Counted from the first letter of the stretch, positions 17,099-26,497 are shown. The stretch: 64,000 nucleotides of DNA from an uncultured Flavobacteriaceae bacterium (GCA_947495135.1 CANLXN010000004.1:310001-374000); one strand, 5' to 3'. Made by a program: numbers and translations. Notes: a model not told the origin generated them from the sequence alone.

Positions 17099-18229
17099 GG
17101 AAATCCAATTATAGATACAGAAGGTTACGGGAGAACCCACACCTGCCAGACCGACAACCTCTTTAGTTTTGCGGCAAATAACGGTTATAAAGATCCAAAC
17201 GCTTTCAACGTTTATGTCCCTTATAAAACAAGTGGTGGCTTTGGGGGTAAGGCAAATGCTTTTGGAAAAACAGAGATTGTGATTCCTAGAGATCGATTAA
17301 CTTCTGTTACTTCTAATCATGAAATAGCTCATTGCTTTGCCATTAAACACACTCGAAGTAAGAACAGCGCAATTAAAGAAAACGTAACAAGAGAAAAATA
17401 CCTGCCAGATGGTATAACCATTAATCCAGACTATACCGCCGAGTCTGGTGGAGACTTCGTTGTAGACACCCATGCCATCATGGAGTTTTCTTATGGAGGA
17501 ACTTATCCTTGGATTAACGAATTTTGTGTATATATAGGTGAAGAGGAAGACATAACTGGAGCCAATTATTCCGACAAATTGACTCCAGAAGACGTAAGTA
17601 ATGCAATGAGCGACGCCTATGAATGTGTGGACTATGTATTTACTACAGGCCAAGCCATAAGAATGCGCGAAACCATTATTTTTGACCCTTACCAAGCCTT
17701 CATAGCCGCTCAAACTTCTGTTTCAGTATTATATGAACCATATCGCGGCGTCTACTATGAACAAGGCCCGGCCAACGATCCACATGATGCCCCTTTATTT
17801 CAGCCAGGGTTCGATTATGAATTCATTTCATGCGATTGCCAAGGCATAGATAATTTGGACTGTAGTCTACCTTGCGATTATGAAAACACTTCTTTTCATA
17901 ACAACCATACCATGATAAGTAATATTGATAAATTTGAAAATGATTATCCCTCCATTACCCATCCCAACCATACTGCCATACGAATCCCCATCTTGGACGG
18001 TCAACCTAGAAGATGCTACGACAATTGGAACCGAGATGCCATAGGAGGAAGTGTTATTAAATTTAATGACAATGTGCTTAATACTAATATCACAGTGACG
18101 CCTCAAGACTCTTTAGGGATTAATAATGAAAATTTAATCAACGATCTCCCAGTTGGACTGTATAAAATTGAAAAGGCCTATGATGACGGTACCTCTCAAG
18201 AAAAAGTAATTTATAAAGAAAATAATTAA
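17078..18229 (+). pseudogene. 5'-truncated metalloprotease remnant
   Basis: The frame is open from a TAG inside the half REPIN (17075-17077) to 18229, but its first codons are REP-derived and there is no ATG start or signal peptide. Only a GTG at 17279 could initiate, just upstream of the zinc motif. The motif HEIAHCFAIKH is an HExxHxxxxxH site, close to the metzincin pattern with Ala where Gly is usual. The last 35 residues (NLINDLPVGLYKIEKAYDDG) resemble a T9SS Por-type sorting tail. The natural reading is a secreted protease that lost its signal, propeptide and promoter by a rearrangement ending in the REP. A functional GTG-started product cannot be excluded. Confidence 0.7.
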
Positions 18230-18343
18230 TCCAAGGAACTAATTTCCTTTAATAGATAACAATCTATCTTTATCCTAGATCGTAAGTTGACCAAAGATTT
18301 GATTATATTGGTTAACTTAGAGTCTATTATTAACCGCTATTCA

Positions 18344-19721
18344 ATGCAGAAAACAAATAACATAAGGATTCTCTTTTTAATTTTGTTTCTAGGAACGGGC
18401 TGTCTTGGGTATGCCCAGTTTGGGGTGCAACAAATTATATCAACAGAGGCTTCTGCTCCTCGCAGAATAGTTACAGCAGATGTTGACGGAGATGGTGATC
18501 AAGACATACTTTCAGCTTCATTTGGAGATAATACAATTGCATGGTACGAAAATATAGACGGGAATGGCTCGTTCGGAACGATACAGGTTATTTCTAACAC
18601 GTTAACAAGCACACAACATCTATTTGCTGCGGATATAGACGGAGACAATGATATTGATGTTGTTGCAAACTCGCGAGTGGATGATATATTGGTTTGGTAT
18701 AAAAATTTAGATGGGTTAGGTGATTTTAGCACAGCTTTAACAATAAGTGCCTCAGTGCTTAATCCAAAAGGTATTTTTGTCTCTGACTTGGATGGAGATA
18801 ACGACTTAGATGTAATTCTTGCTTCAGCAGATGATAATAAAGTGGCTTGGTATGAAAATTTAGACGGTGAAGGTGCTTTTGGAACTGAAAGAATAATCTC
18901 TACTGCTCTGTCAGATGCATTTGCTATTTATGGGGCTGATTTAGACGGTGATAACGATATTGATATTGTAGCAACGGCTAATGGAACTCAGCAAATATTT
19001 TGGTTTAGGAATTTAAATGGTCAGGGAGATTTTGGCGCGCCTCAAGAAATCTCGAACAGTTCTTTTGGTGTCGTATCCGTTTTTGTCGGCGATCTCAATA
19101 ACGATGAAGATAATGATGTACTCTCCGCCCTAGGGGGGGGATACAATCGATTGGTATGAAAATCTAAATGGAGCCGGAAACTTTGGGCCTCAGCAAATTA
19201 TTAGTATGGATTTTAATGGAGGGACTGACGTATTCGCTGCGGACCTTGATAATGATTTAGACTTAGATGTGATTTGGGTGGCCATTGGGAGTGATGAAAT
19301 TGCTTGGCAACAAAATGACGGTGCTGGAAACTTCTCTCCTAAACAACTTATTTCAAACGACCAGGTCAACCCTACCTCAGTTAATGTGGCTGATATTGAT
19401 GGAGATGGCGCAAAGGATGTGGTAGTTTCCTCCATTGCTGACGATAAAATCGCTTGGTACAAAAACGAAATTTTAAGTATGGATGAATTCGCTTTTAAGG
19501 GTCTTTCTATGTATCCAAATCCGGTAAGCAATTTATTAACTATCGAAAACACACAGTTACTCGAAACCACCCAAATACAAATCCATGACATGGCAGGGAG
19601 ATTGGTTTTAAACCAAGGTGAAACCCACCAATTGGATGTTAGTGATTTACACGATGGTATTTATGTGGTGAGTATTGCAACAAACGAAGGGGTTTGGTCT
19701 AAAACGCTCATTAAAGAATAA
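18344..19721 (+). CDS. Secreted VCBS/FG-GAP repeat protein with T9SS tail, interrupted at a G8 tract
   Basis: The start at 18344 gives a signal peptide (MQKTNNIRILFLILFLGTG, cleaved near YAQ). Seven Asp-rich repeats of the type DxDGDxDxD...WYENLDGxGxFG follow. The frame runs out at a tga at 19157-19159 after eight G (19133-19140). With seven G the frame continues, without loss of a single repeat, through GDTIDWYENLNGAGNFG to 19721. The restored product ends in a Por-type C-terminal sorting domain (MYPNPVSNLL to SKTLIKE), so it would be exported by T9SS. FG-GAP/VCBS proteins form beta-propellers or adhesive surfaces. The break is either a sequencing or assembly error or slipped-strand phase variation. 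Confidence 0.8.
19133..19140 (+). repeat. Homopolymeric G8 tract inside coding sequence
   Basis: Eight consecutive G in the fifth repeat of the VCBS protein. Removal of one G, or addition of two, restores the reading frame to the sorting tail. Such tracts are classic slippage sites. Confidence 0.85.
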
Positions 19722-19738
19722 GCCATCTTTCCAAACTC

Positions 19739-19831
19739 AACTTTGGCAAAGTTTAGCCCTATTCTATTCTGTTGCTAGCGATGAATGCCAATATCTATTG
19801 TTCTTGTGTGAAGGACAACTTTGCCAAAGTT
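19739..19831. repeat. REPIN 3 (inverted pair of REP palindromes)
   Basis: AACTTTGGCAAAGTT (19739-19753) and AACTTTGCCAAAGTT (19817-19831), inverted, 78 bases apart, both perfect matches to REPIN 1. The left side continues with TTAGCCCTATTCTATTC, shared with the half REPIN at 17060. It fills the gap between the VCBS gene and SH3b lipoprotein B, and lies 6 kb from the RAYT gene. Confidence 0.85.
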
Positions 19832-19864
19832 TACTTAATTTAGCTCCCTAATAACCCAGTACTT

Positions 19865-20662
19865 ATGAAAAAGATCTTCTATCTATTATTAACCTCGATA
19901 TTGTTGATAGCCTGCAAAAATTCGAATACTCCAGATAATGCTCTAAATGAAAATGTAGAAGAATCTGCAGAGGAAGTTTTAGACGAATTGGATTTGATCG
20001 CACAAGAACAAGAAAAGATTCTAGAAAATGCCTATTTCTACGTGATGGTGCCCAACGGTTTGTCGCTGCGAAAATTAGATCAACTAGATAGTGAGAAAAT
20101 AACCACCATGCCTTATGGAAGTAAAGTAAAGCAGACCTCGGCTATCTATACAGTGGATATGACCGTAGAAAATATTCCAGGAAGCATGATGGAAATCAAT
20201 TATAATGGAGACGTTGGTTATGCGTTCAACGGTTATTTATCTGCCTTCCCAATGCCTAAAAAAGATGAGCAGCCAGAAGACTATATTAAATCGATAAAAG
20301 AACAATTCCCAAACGCTTCTTTCTCTCAAAAGGATACTCCCGAGGATTTTCATGACGGTTACATCAACGAGATAACGCTTCCAACTTCCAGTTGGCATGA
20401 GGCCTTTTATACCACTATGGCTCTCTGTCATATTCCAAAGAGTTTCGGTTTTCCTGGATTAGAAGGAGATGACAAAGAGATTATTTCAGAAAAAAATCCA
20501 GAAGAAGGTACTTGGACGAGCGACCTTACCATTAACAGAACCAACAACTCTTTGGAGCAGATAAGTTATAGTTATCGAACCGAGGGCTATGGCGTTAACG
20601 TGGCAATAACCGAAGGAGAAGACAACCTGATGCACATTGAATATCTGGTCTTTGTAGATTAG
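19865..20662 (+). CDS. SH3b-domain lipoprotein B
   Basis: 265 residues, paralogue of the protein at 15218. Lipobox LLIAC, a Glu/Asp-rich linker (about 25-60), SH3b-like domain (GLSLRKLDQLDSEKITTMPY to GYAFNGYLS), then the shared C-terminal region (SSWHEAFYTTMALCHIPKSF, GTWTSDLTI). Divergence is considerable, so the duplication is not recent. REPIN 3 lies immediately upstream and may contain its promoter. Function unknown; periplasmic or surface location inferred from the lipobox. Confidence 0.75.
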   Translation: MKKIFYLLLTSILLIACKNSNTPDNALNENVEESAEEVLDELDLIAQEQEKILENAYFYVMVPNGLSLRKLDQLDSEKITTMPYGSKVKQTSAIYTVDMTVENIPGSMMEINYNGDVGYAFNGYLSAFPMPKKDEQPEDYIKSIKEQFPNASFSQKDTPEDFHDGYINEITLPTSSWHEAFYTTMALCHIPKSFGFPGLEGDDKEIISEKNPEEGTWTSDLTINRTNNSLEQISYSYRTEGYGVNVAITEGEDNLMHIEYLVFVD

Positions 20663-20688
20663 TGTTTAATTTTTCTCTTGTTCCTCTG

Positions 20689-21567
20689 CTAAAGCTTCTG
20701 CGAAACGCGGGCGGAAATATGCTCAATCATTTCAATTAGATAGGGTTTAACTAGCTCTGAACGACCCCAAGCAATCTCATGTCCAGCATTGGGCACTGTA
20801 ACAATTTCTATATTCGGGAACATTTCAGCAGTATAATTCACATTCCCATATGGAACAATGTCATCTACATCGCCGTGGATATGTAGTACGGGTACTGTAA
20901 CCTTACTCCAGTCCTTTTCAATTTTTACTAATTCGCTGGCATGAACGGTTTTCTCATCTCCTGCCACTCGATATCCGGTAGGAACCAACCAACGCGTAAT
21001 CCACCACTGGGTGAGTCTAGACGCCCAAATCTTTTTTTCCTGTGAGGGGTCCATGGCCGGAGAAATCATGACCACTCCTTTGATGTTATTATTTAAAACA
21101 GCCATTCTTGCAGCTAATGGTCCGCCATAAGAAGAGCCTACCACTATCACGTTTTTTAGATCATAGTCCACAAGTAGCTCACTCATAACTATGGCTTGCT
21201 CTTCAATAGAGGTCAATGCATCTCCAAAATTAGAATATCCATATCCAGGGCGATCAATGGCTACTAGGTTGGCTTTTTTCAGTAAAGTGGTATCGATTAG
21301 GTAAGAATTCCAAGCCGACAAAGAACTTGGAGAGCCATGAAAAAAAACGAGGTTCATTTTATTCTCCGAATGGTTTATTTGCTGTACCCGAATATCAAGA
21401 TCCAACGAATCTACTTTAAAATAAGAAATGGTGGTAGGAATTTTCTTTTCTGAAAATCTCTTTCGGATTACAGCGTCACTTTCACGCCATTGAAGCGTGG
21501 TGCAGCTAGAAAATAATAAGAGCATTATTCCTATTAAAGTAAGGCGGCTAAGTAAGGCTCTTTTCAT
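20689..21567 (-). CDS. Alpha/beta-hydrolase lipoprotein
   Basis: The start at 21567 (MKRALLSRLTLIGIMLLLF) gives a clean lipoprotein signal with lipobox FSSC; an upstream ATG at 21597 is less likely. The fold is marked by FFHGSPSSLSAW (oxyanion loop), nucleophile elbow VVGSSYGGPLAA (Ser), acid HGDVDDIVP (Asp) and NAGHEIAW (His). The family cleaves ester or related bonds; the substrate is not evident. It stands alone, convergent with SH3b lipoprotein B. Confidence 0.85.
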   Translation of the reverse strand: MKRALLSRLTLIGIMLLLFSSCTTLQWRESDAVIRKRFSEKKIPTTISYFKVDSLDLDIRVQQINHSENKMNLVFFHGSPSSLSAWNSYLIDTTLLKKANLVAIDRPGYGYSNFGDALTSIEEQAIVMSELLVDYDLKNVIVVGSSYGGPLAARMAVLNNNIKGVVMISPAMDPSQEKKIWASRLTQWWITRWLVPTGYRVAGDEKTVHASELVKIEKDWSKVTVPVLHIHGDVDDIVPYGNVNYTAEMFPNIEIVTVPNAGHEIAWGRSELVKPYLIEMIEHISARVSQKL

Positions 21568-21769
21568 TTTGATGTTTAATTGGAGATTAGATTTCAAAGG
21601 TTCTCAATCACAAAGGATCATGTTTCTCATTACCAGTATAGCAGCTAAGTTAATCAATAATCAACTTTAGACTCAAACCTTCGTCCATGAAGAACTGTGA
21701 AACTTCCTTGGAGCCAAAAATTTGTTACCTTTAACTATTACTAACTATTCTAATTTCCCGAAAACCGCA

Positions 21770-23704
21770 ATGCTAAATTTAGGCTTCCGCATAAAATTAT
21801 CTAAAGGTGTTTCATCCGGTATTCAGTCTCTGTTATTTCTATTTTGCTTTTGTTCGGTTCAATCGCAGGTTTTACCACAAACAAAAGATAGTTATTTCGA
21901 TCAAGCGACGGTGACTCTAGATTCTGCCATAAGTTGGATTAATGTGAAGCGATTTGAAGCGGACACTGTCTTTGCAGCTGCTTCGACACAAATTATACAA
22001 AGAGCTAAAAAGGAGAAAGAGTACAATAAATTGGGTAAAATTCACGCCTATGTATCTAACTGGTACTATTTAAATAGTGCAGTTTATAATCCCGATTCAA
22101 TCATTTTTCATCAAGAAAAATCAATAGAATTTTATGAAAAGGCGGAGAATTTTGATACCGTATATCAAGGGTATGTTTGGATTTCGCCAGATTACATGAA
22201 CAATGGAGAACCGGACAAAGCGGAGGAATCGATATTAAAGGCCGTTCATTATTTTGAAAAGACCAACAATGAAGAGTGGTTAGCTCAGGCTTATTCGCAA
22301 ATTGCTTCGTTGTATTTATATACCAAAGAACCAGAGAAGGTGATCGAGTATTCGGCTTTAAGCTATCCTATTTTATTGAAAAAAGGTGAATTCTTAGTTG
22401 CTTGTTCTTTATTACAGCACAGCAGTGCCGCTTATCTTATGCTTAAAGACTATCAAAAAGCGCAGAGTTATATAGATCAATCCATCCAACTAGGTTTAGA
22501 GAATGAATTTGTACAGAAGAAAGATATATTAATAGTTGCTTATCAAACAAAGGGAGATATTTATTCAGAGCAGAGCAATCATGCGCAAGCGCTATTTTAT
22601 TATAATAAAGCCTGGCAAGATAATATCTCATTGGAAGGAAAAGAAAACGCTGACTTTTATAGATATAATATTGGACGTGAGCTGTTTCTTCAGCAGAAGT
22701 ATGAAGAAGCCTTGCCGCACTTAATTGCTGGAATAAAAGGCAAAGAGAATTCAGAAATAGAAAAAGCCCCAGAACCTTATCTAACCCTCTCCAAATGCTA
22801 TGAAATGTTAGGTGATTATAAGAATGCCATCCTTTTTAGGGATAAAGCAGCGCATTCTGAAGTTGAAATATTTCAAGACAAAATAGATCATTTAAAATCT
22901 GAAATGATTGTGAAATATGAAACAGAAAAGAAAGACGAAGCCATTTCAGCACAAGAAATACTGTTGACTCAAAAAAGCAAAGTTCAAAACTTAATTATTG
23001 GTGTCGCTGCCCTTCTTTTTACACTATTGTTTCTACTTCTATACTTTTTCAGAAAAAACAAAAAGGCTACCCAAGTTATCTCTCAAAAGAATTCTGAGAA
23101 TGAGCTCCTTCTAAAAGAAATTCATCATCGTGTAAAAAACAATCTCGAAATGGTGAAAGGTCTGTTAGCACTCCAATCTTCAAAATTGGAAGATTCGGCT
23201 ACCAAAGACGCCATGATTGCAAGCCAAAATCGCGTACAATCTATGGGAATTATTCATCAAAAATTATATCAAGGAAAGAACTTAGGCAGCGTTGAAATGA
23301 AGGATTATTTTACAAATCTAGGCGAAGGGGTTCTAGACAGTTTTGACAAAGAAGATAGGATCAAAATTGAATGCGCCATGGAGAACCTTGACCTTGATGT
23401 TGATACCGCTGTACCTATTGGACTCATCGTTAATGAATTATTGACCAACGCATTGAAGTACGCATTCCCAAAAGATGAGAAAGGGACGATTAGAATTAAC
23501 TTGTCAAAACCAAAGAAAGGGATCTTAGCACTTAAATTTACTGATAACGGTGTTGGAAAAGAAGCGAATGTAGCTCCAAAAGGCACCGGATTTGGCACCC
23601 AACTTATACAGTTATTGACTCAACAGCTCAATGGGGAAATGAAAGAATCTTCTGGGCTTGGAACCTCCTATGTTTTTGAGTTTAAAATAGATTCCGCAGC
23701 CTAA
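21770..23704 (+). CDS. TPR sensor histidine kinase, HisKA_2 type
   Basis: The start at 21770 (MLNLGFRIKLSKG) yields a signal peptide ending near SVQSQ; a longer frame begins at 21722. The periplasmic part (to about residue 400) is made of tetratricopeptide helices (AQAYSQIASLYLYTKEPEKV, GDIYSEQSNHAQALFYYNKA). One membrane helix follows (LIIGVAALLFTLLFLLLYFF). The cytoplasmic kinase has the HisKA_2 box KEIHHRVKNNLEMVKGLLAL (phospho-acceptor His near 452) and an HATPase with NELLTNALKYAF, DNGVGK and GTGFGTQL. Its stop overlaps the response-regulator start by one base. The ligand is unknown. Confidence 0.92.
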   Translation: MLNLGFRIKLSKGVSSGIQSLLFLFCFCSVQSQVLPQTKDSYFDQATVTLDSAISWINVKRFEADTVFAAASTQIIQRAKKEKEYNKLGKIHAYVSNWYYLNSAVYNPDSIIFHQEKSIEFYEKAENFDTVYQGYVWISPDYMNNGEPDKAEESILKAVHYFEKTNNEEWLAQAYSQIASLYLYTKEPEKVIEYSALSYPILLKKGEFLVACSLLQHSSAAYLMLKDYQKAQSYIDQSIQLGLENEFVQKKDILIVAYQTKGDIYSEQSNHAQALFYYNKAWQDNISLEGKENADFYRYNIGRELFLQQKYEEALPHLIAGIKGKENSEIEKAPEPYLTLSKCYEMLGDYKNAILFRDKAAHSEVEIFQDKIDHLKSEMIVKYETEKKDEAISAQEILLTQKSKVQNLIIGVAALLFTLLFLLLYFFRKNKKATQVISQKNSENELLLKEIHHRVKNNLEMVKGLLALQSSKLEDSATKDAMIASQNRVQSMGIIHQKLYQGKNLGSVEMKDYFTNLGEGVLDSFDKEDRIKIECAMENLDLDVDTAVPIGLIVNELLTNALKYAFPKDEKGTIRINLSKPKKGILALKFTDNGVGKEANVAPKGTGFGTQLIQLLTQQLNGEMKESSGLGTSYVFEFKIDSAA

Positions 23705-24447
23705 TGCAAGAAAAGACCGAAATATTAATCGTTGAAGATGAGATGATCATCGCCGCCAACATCTCTTTAGAGCTTACTAAATTGGGTTATGAGGTTACGG
23801 GCATTATCCCCAGAGGAGAAGAAGCATTGATTCATTTAAAAGAAAACACGCCGGCTATTGTTTTGATGGACATCAATCTCAAAGGTTCCATTGATGGAAT
23901 TGAAACGGTAGAGCAAATGCAAAAATTTTGCAATGTTCCAGTAATCTACTTAACGGCCAATAGCGACGAGGCCCATTTTATGCGGGCAAAAGAAACGCAT
24001 CCCTTTGCTTTTATCTCAAAACCCTTTAAAAAACTGGACTTACAGCGTGCAATAGAGTTAGTTGTTAGCCAGACGAATAGTTCGACAAAATTAGAGGTTG
24101 ATTCTTTGGAGAAAGAGAAGGATTTAGAGGTCTTAACAGATGCAATTTTTGTTAGGCATCTTGACAGTATGGTGAAGGTGGAGATAAAGGATATACGTTA
24201 CATCGAAGCCGAGCGCAATTACTGCCGAATCTTTTCGCAAGAAAAAGAATATGTCCTGGTTATCACCTTAAAGGATATGGAAAAGAAGCTTCCAAGCAAA
24301 CACTTTATGCGGGTGCATCGATCCTTTATGATCAACCTGTCTCAAATAGATGAATTGGGGACAACGCACGTTGTAATTTCAAAAAAAGTCATTCCTGTAA
24401 GCAAGTCTTACCGCGAGAAATTGCTTCAAAGACTGCAAACTATCTAA
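23704..24447 (+). CDS. LytTR-family response regulator
   Basis: 247 residues: an N-terminal receiver domain (LIVEDEMIIAANI, phospho-acceptor Asp in VLMDINLKG, Lys in FISKPFKK) and a C-terminal LytTR DNA-binding domain (IRYIEAERNYCRIF, MRVHRSFMINLSQI). It is translationally coupled to the preceding kinase. LytTR regulators often control surface or secreted products; the secreted beta/gamma-crystallin protein starts 148 bases downstream on the same strand and is an obvious candidate target, by inference only. Confidence 0.93.
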   Translation: MQEKTEILIVEDEMIIAANISLELTKLGYEVTGIIPRGEEALIHLKENTPAIVLMDINLKGSIDGIETVEQMQKFCNVPVIYLTANSDEAHFMRAKETHPFAFISKPFKKLDLQRAIELVVSQTNSSTKLEVDSLEKEKDLEVLTDAIFVRHLDSMVKVEIKDIRYIEAERNYCRIFSQEKEYVLVITLKDMEKKLPSKHFMRVHRSFMINLSQIDELGTTHVVISKKVIPVSKSYREKLLQRLQTI

Positions 24448-24595
24448 CGTCTTATCATTAGAAAACAATTCTAACCCTTTCGGACATAAATTCTGCTCAC
24501 TCGTCCTACATCTATTTCAAATCGCTCTTGTTCATTGTTATTTCGTGGTTGTCTAATAGAGACAATTATCCATTTAATAATTAAAATTCTACAAA

Positions 24596-26314
24596 ATGAA
24601 AACATTAGCAAAAAAACAAATGAAATCTGAGACAGCTTCGTCTCTCCTAGTAAAAGCACTATTATTAGTGCTATTCTGCACTGCATTATTTAGCAATGCA
24701 AATGCTCAAAACGCCGTTTTTGGGCCCATCCTAAATAGTAATCCTTTCAATAACAAAATTAAAGATGTTACCCTATTTGAACACGACAACTTTAATCAAA
24801 GTTTTAATGGTGGTAAAAAGGCCATAACGCAAAACACGCCAAATTTAGGCAACATGAACAATAGAACTACAGGTCTTGCCGTCCCACTTGGTAAAAAAGT
24901 AACCCTTTTTGAACATGCAGGATATCAAGGCAGAAAAATCATTTTATATCCTGGCAATTACTCACATTTATATGCTTGGAACGACCGAGCGACTTCTATA
25001 AAAGTTGAAACAATTCCATTGGATGAACCTGTCGCTTACTTTTTTAGAGACAGTAATAATATTTACACAAATCAAGTCTTTCAAGGTTCTGGTGCAGGTA
25101 AGACAGATCTTGATAATATGGTTTGTTATGATTGTTTTAGCCATTTACTTGTAGTAGGTCAAATTAGTGTGATAGGATATGATTATGCAAATTGGAGTCA
25201 GACAAATAATGAAGAGAATCCATATAAAGAAGGGCCTTATAACTTGGCGGATTGGGGTTTTAATAATGCCATTGCTTCGTATGAAATTATAAGTCATCAA
25301 TATACATTGTCTAAAACCGTCTTAGTAAAATCGCGGCTTATAAGTCAAGACACTGAACAAACCATAGCCGTTGCCGCTACAGGGACAAATACCAATGTAA
25401 ATGGAGCTCCTGAAATGGAAGCTACCGTTAGTGGTTGTTTTGGAGCAAGTGCAACTCAGAGTTTTGATGCTGCTACTACTGTAGGAATAAGCACTGCCAT
25501 TAGAACCTCTGTTTCTGTTGGAGTGGAAGGAGTGGCTTCAGCCTCTATAGAGCATGAATTAGCAGCCAAGCTAGAAACAACATTAACTACTGGGAATTCA
25601 AATACAGCAACATCACAACAATGCTGGGAGGTTAAAAGAACCATACCAGTACCAAAGGGTTGTGAGGGTAAAATATCATTGCTTGCAACCCCAGAAGTAC
25701 GAGAGTGGACCATTGAAAAACACTATATCCCGGTTGATAGCAACGGTGATCCGATTCCAGGAGGGATCCCAAAAATAGTAACTGGGAAACTCAAAGTTAC
25801 TAAGGGGATTGGATCAACTACAAATATTTCACTAAATGATGATTGTAATCAAGGCAATACAAGTACTACAAGTACCGGAAACCTACCGAAGGACGACGAT
25901 GTAGATACAGACCCAACAACAGATACTGGTGAGGATGAACCTAAAGACGAAGATACAAATACAGACCCAACAACAGGCACTTGGGACGACGATACTTCAG
26001 ACACCAACGATCAACAAGGTTCTTCAGCCAATTCAACAATAGATGACATATCAGAAATAGAGTTCTGTGACGGAGAAGGTACTGTTGTTGGCTTTTATGT
26101 AGATAACAATGGAACATGGGAAGAGATGGATGACAATGGCACCACAAGGTTTGAGTATACTGAAACCAAGCGAAATAATAGCGCAATTTATCTTTCAGAT
26201 CTAAACCGACCAGGTGTAAAAATTATTTTAAACATCGAAATTAGAGAAGTGCTCTACAAGGATAACAATAATCCTACTGCGTTTAAAATATATAACATCT
26301 CGGATGCATTCTAG
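24596..26314 (+). CDS. Secreted beta/gamma-crystallin protein with aerolysin-like region
   Basis: 572 residues. A signal peptide ends near FSNANAQ (residue 38). Residues ~55-140 read as paired Greek-key crystallin motifs (VTLFEHDNFNQSF, then VTLFEHAGYQGRKIILYPGN and WNDRATSIKV). Residues ~240-400 are a long beta-rich, Ser/Thr-rich stretch with alternating polar and small hydrophobic residues (STAIRTSVSVGVEGVASAS) followed by VKRTIPVPKGCEGK, reminiscent of aerolysin/ETX-MTX2 pore-forming modules. Residues ~420-480 are an Asp/Thr/Pro-rich linker, then an unrecognised C-terminal domain. No T9SS tail was seen. The crystallin call is fairly firm; the pore-former call is a pattern impression. Crystallin-aerolysin fusions are known in animals (beta-gamma-CAT). 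Confidence 0.7.
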   Translation: MKTLAKKQMKSETASSLLVKALLLVLFCTALFSNANAQNAVFGPILNSNPFNNKIKDVTLFEHDNFNQSFNGGKKAITQNTPNLGNMNNRTTGLAVPLGKKVTLFEHAGYQGRKIILYPGNYSHLYAWNDRATSIKVETIPLDEPVAYFFRDSNNIYTNQVFQGSGAGKTDLDNMVCYDCFSHLLVVGQISVIGYDYANWSQTNNEENPYKEGPYNLADWGFNNAIASYEIISHQYTLSKTVLVKSRLISQDTEQTIAVAATGTNTNVNGAPEMEATVSGCFGASATQSFDAATTVGISTAIRTSVSVGVEGVASASIEHELAAKLETTLTTGNSNTATSQQCWEVKRTIPVPKGCEGKISLLATPEVREWTIEKHYIPVDSNGDPIPGGIPKIVTGKLKVTKGIGSTTNISLNDDCNQGNTSTTSTGNLPKDDDVDTDPTTDTGEDEPKDEDTNTDPTTGTWDDDTSDTNDQQGSSANSTIDDISEIEFCDGEGTVVGFYVDNNGTWEEMDDNGTTRFEYTETKRNNSAIYLSDLNRPGVKIILNIEIREVLYKDNNNPTAFKIYNISDAF

Positions 26315-26467
26315 TAAAAAGAACAACTACTAACCAAGTTGATGGGTAACGGCATCCTCCTCAAACTATTGTTAATGGATAACAACACAATCTAAAACTA
26401 TGTGGAATTGGTTTTTGGTTTTGGAGGATGTCCTTTACTAAACAAAGTGGATGCACTAGAAGTTGTG
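26315..26467. other. Intergenic region with imperfect inverted repeat
   Basis: CATCCTCC (26353-26360) and GGAGGATG (26423-26430) are perfect 8-bp arms, extended inward by AAAC/GTTT, around a 60-base loop. It follows the crystallin gene stop and may be its 3' UTR structure. The 52-codon frame starting inside the right arm runs through two terminators and is not considered a gene. Confidence 0.35.
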
Positions 26468-26497
26468 ATAAAGGCCTGAACTATTTCAGGCCTTTAT
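26468..26497. terminator. Strong symmetric hairpin terminator
   Basis: ATAAAGGCCTGAA and TTCAGGCCTTTAT form a perfect 13-bp stem with a CTAT loop (26481-26484). It likely terminates the crystallin transcript. Confidence 0.75.

Noticed and set aside
17279-18229. Full-length gene starting at GTG 17279
   Set aside because: Coding similarity continues upstream of the GTG to the REP, and no signal peptide exists; a truncated gene explains it better.
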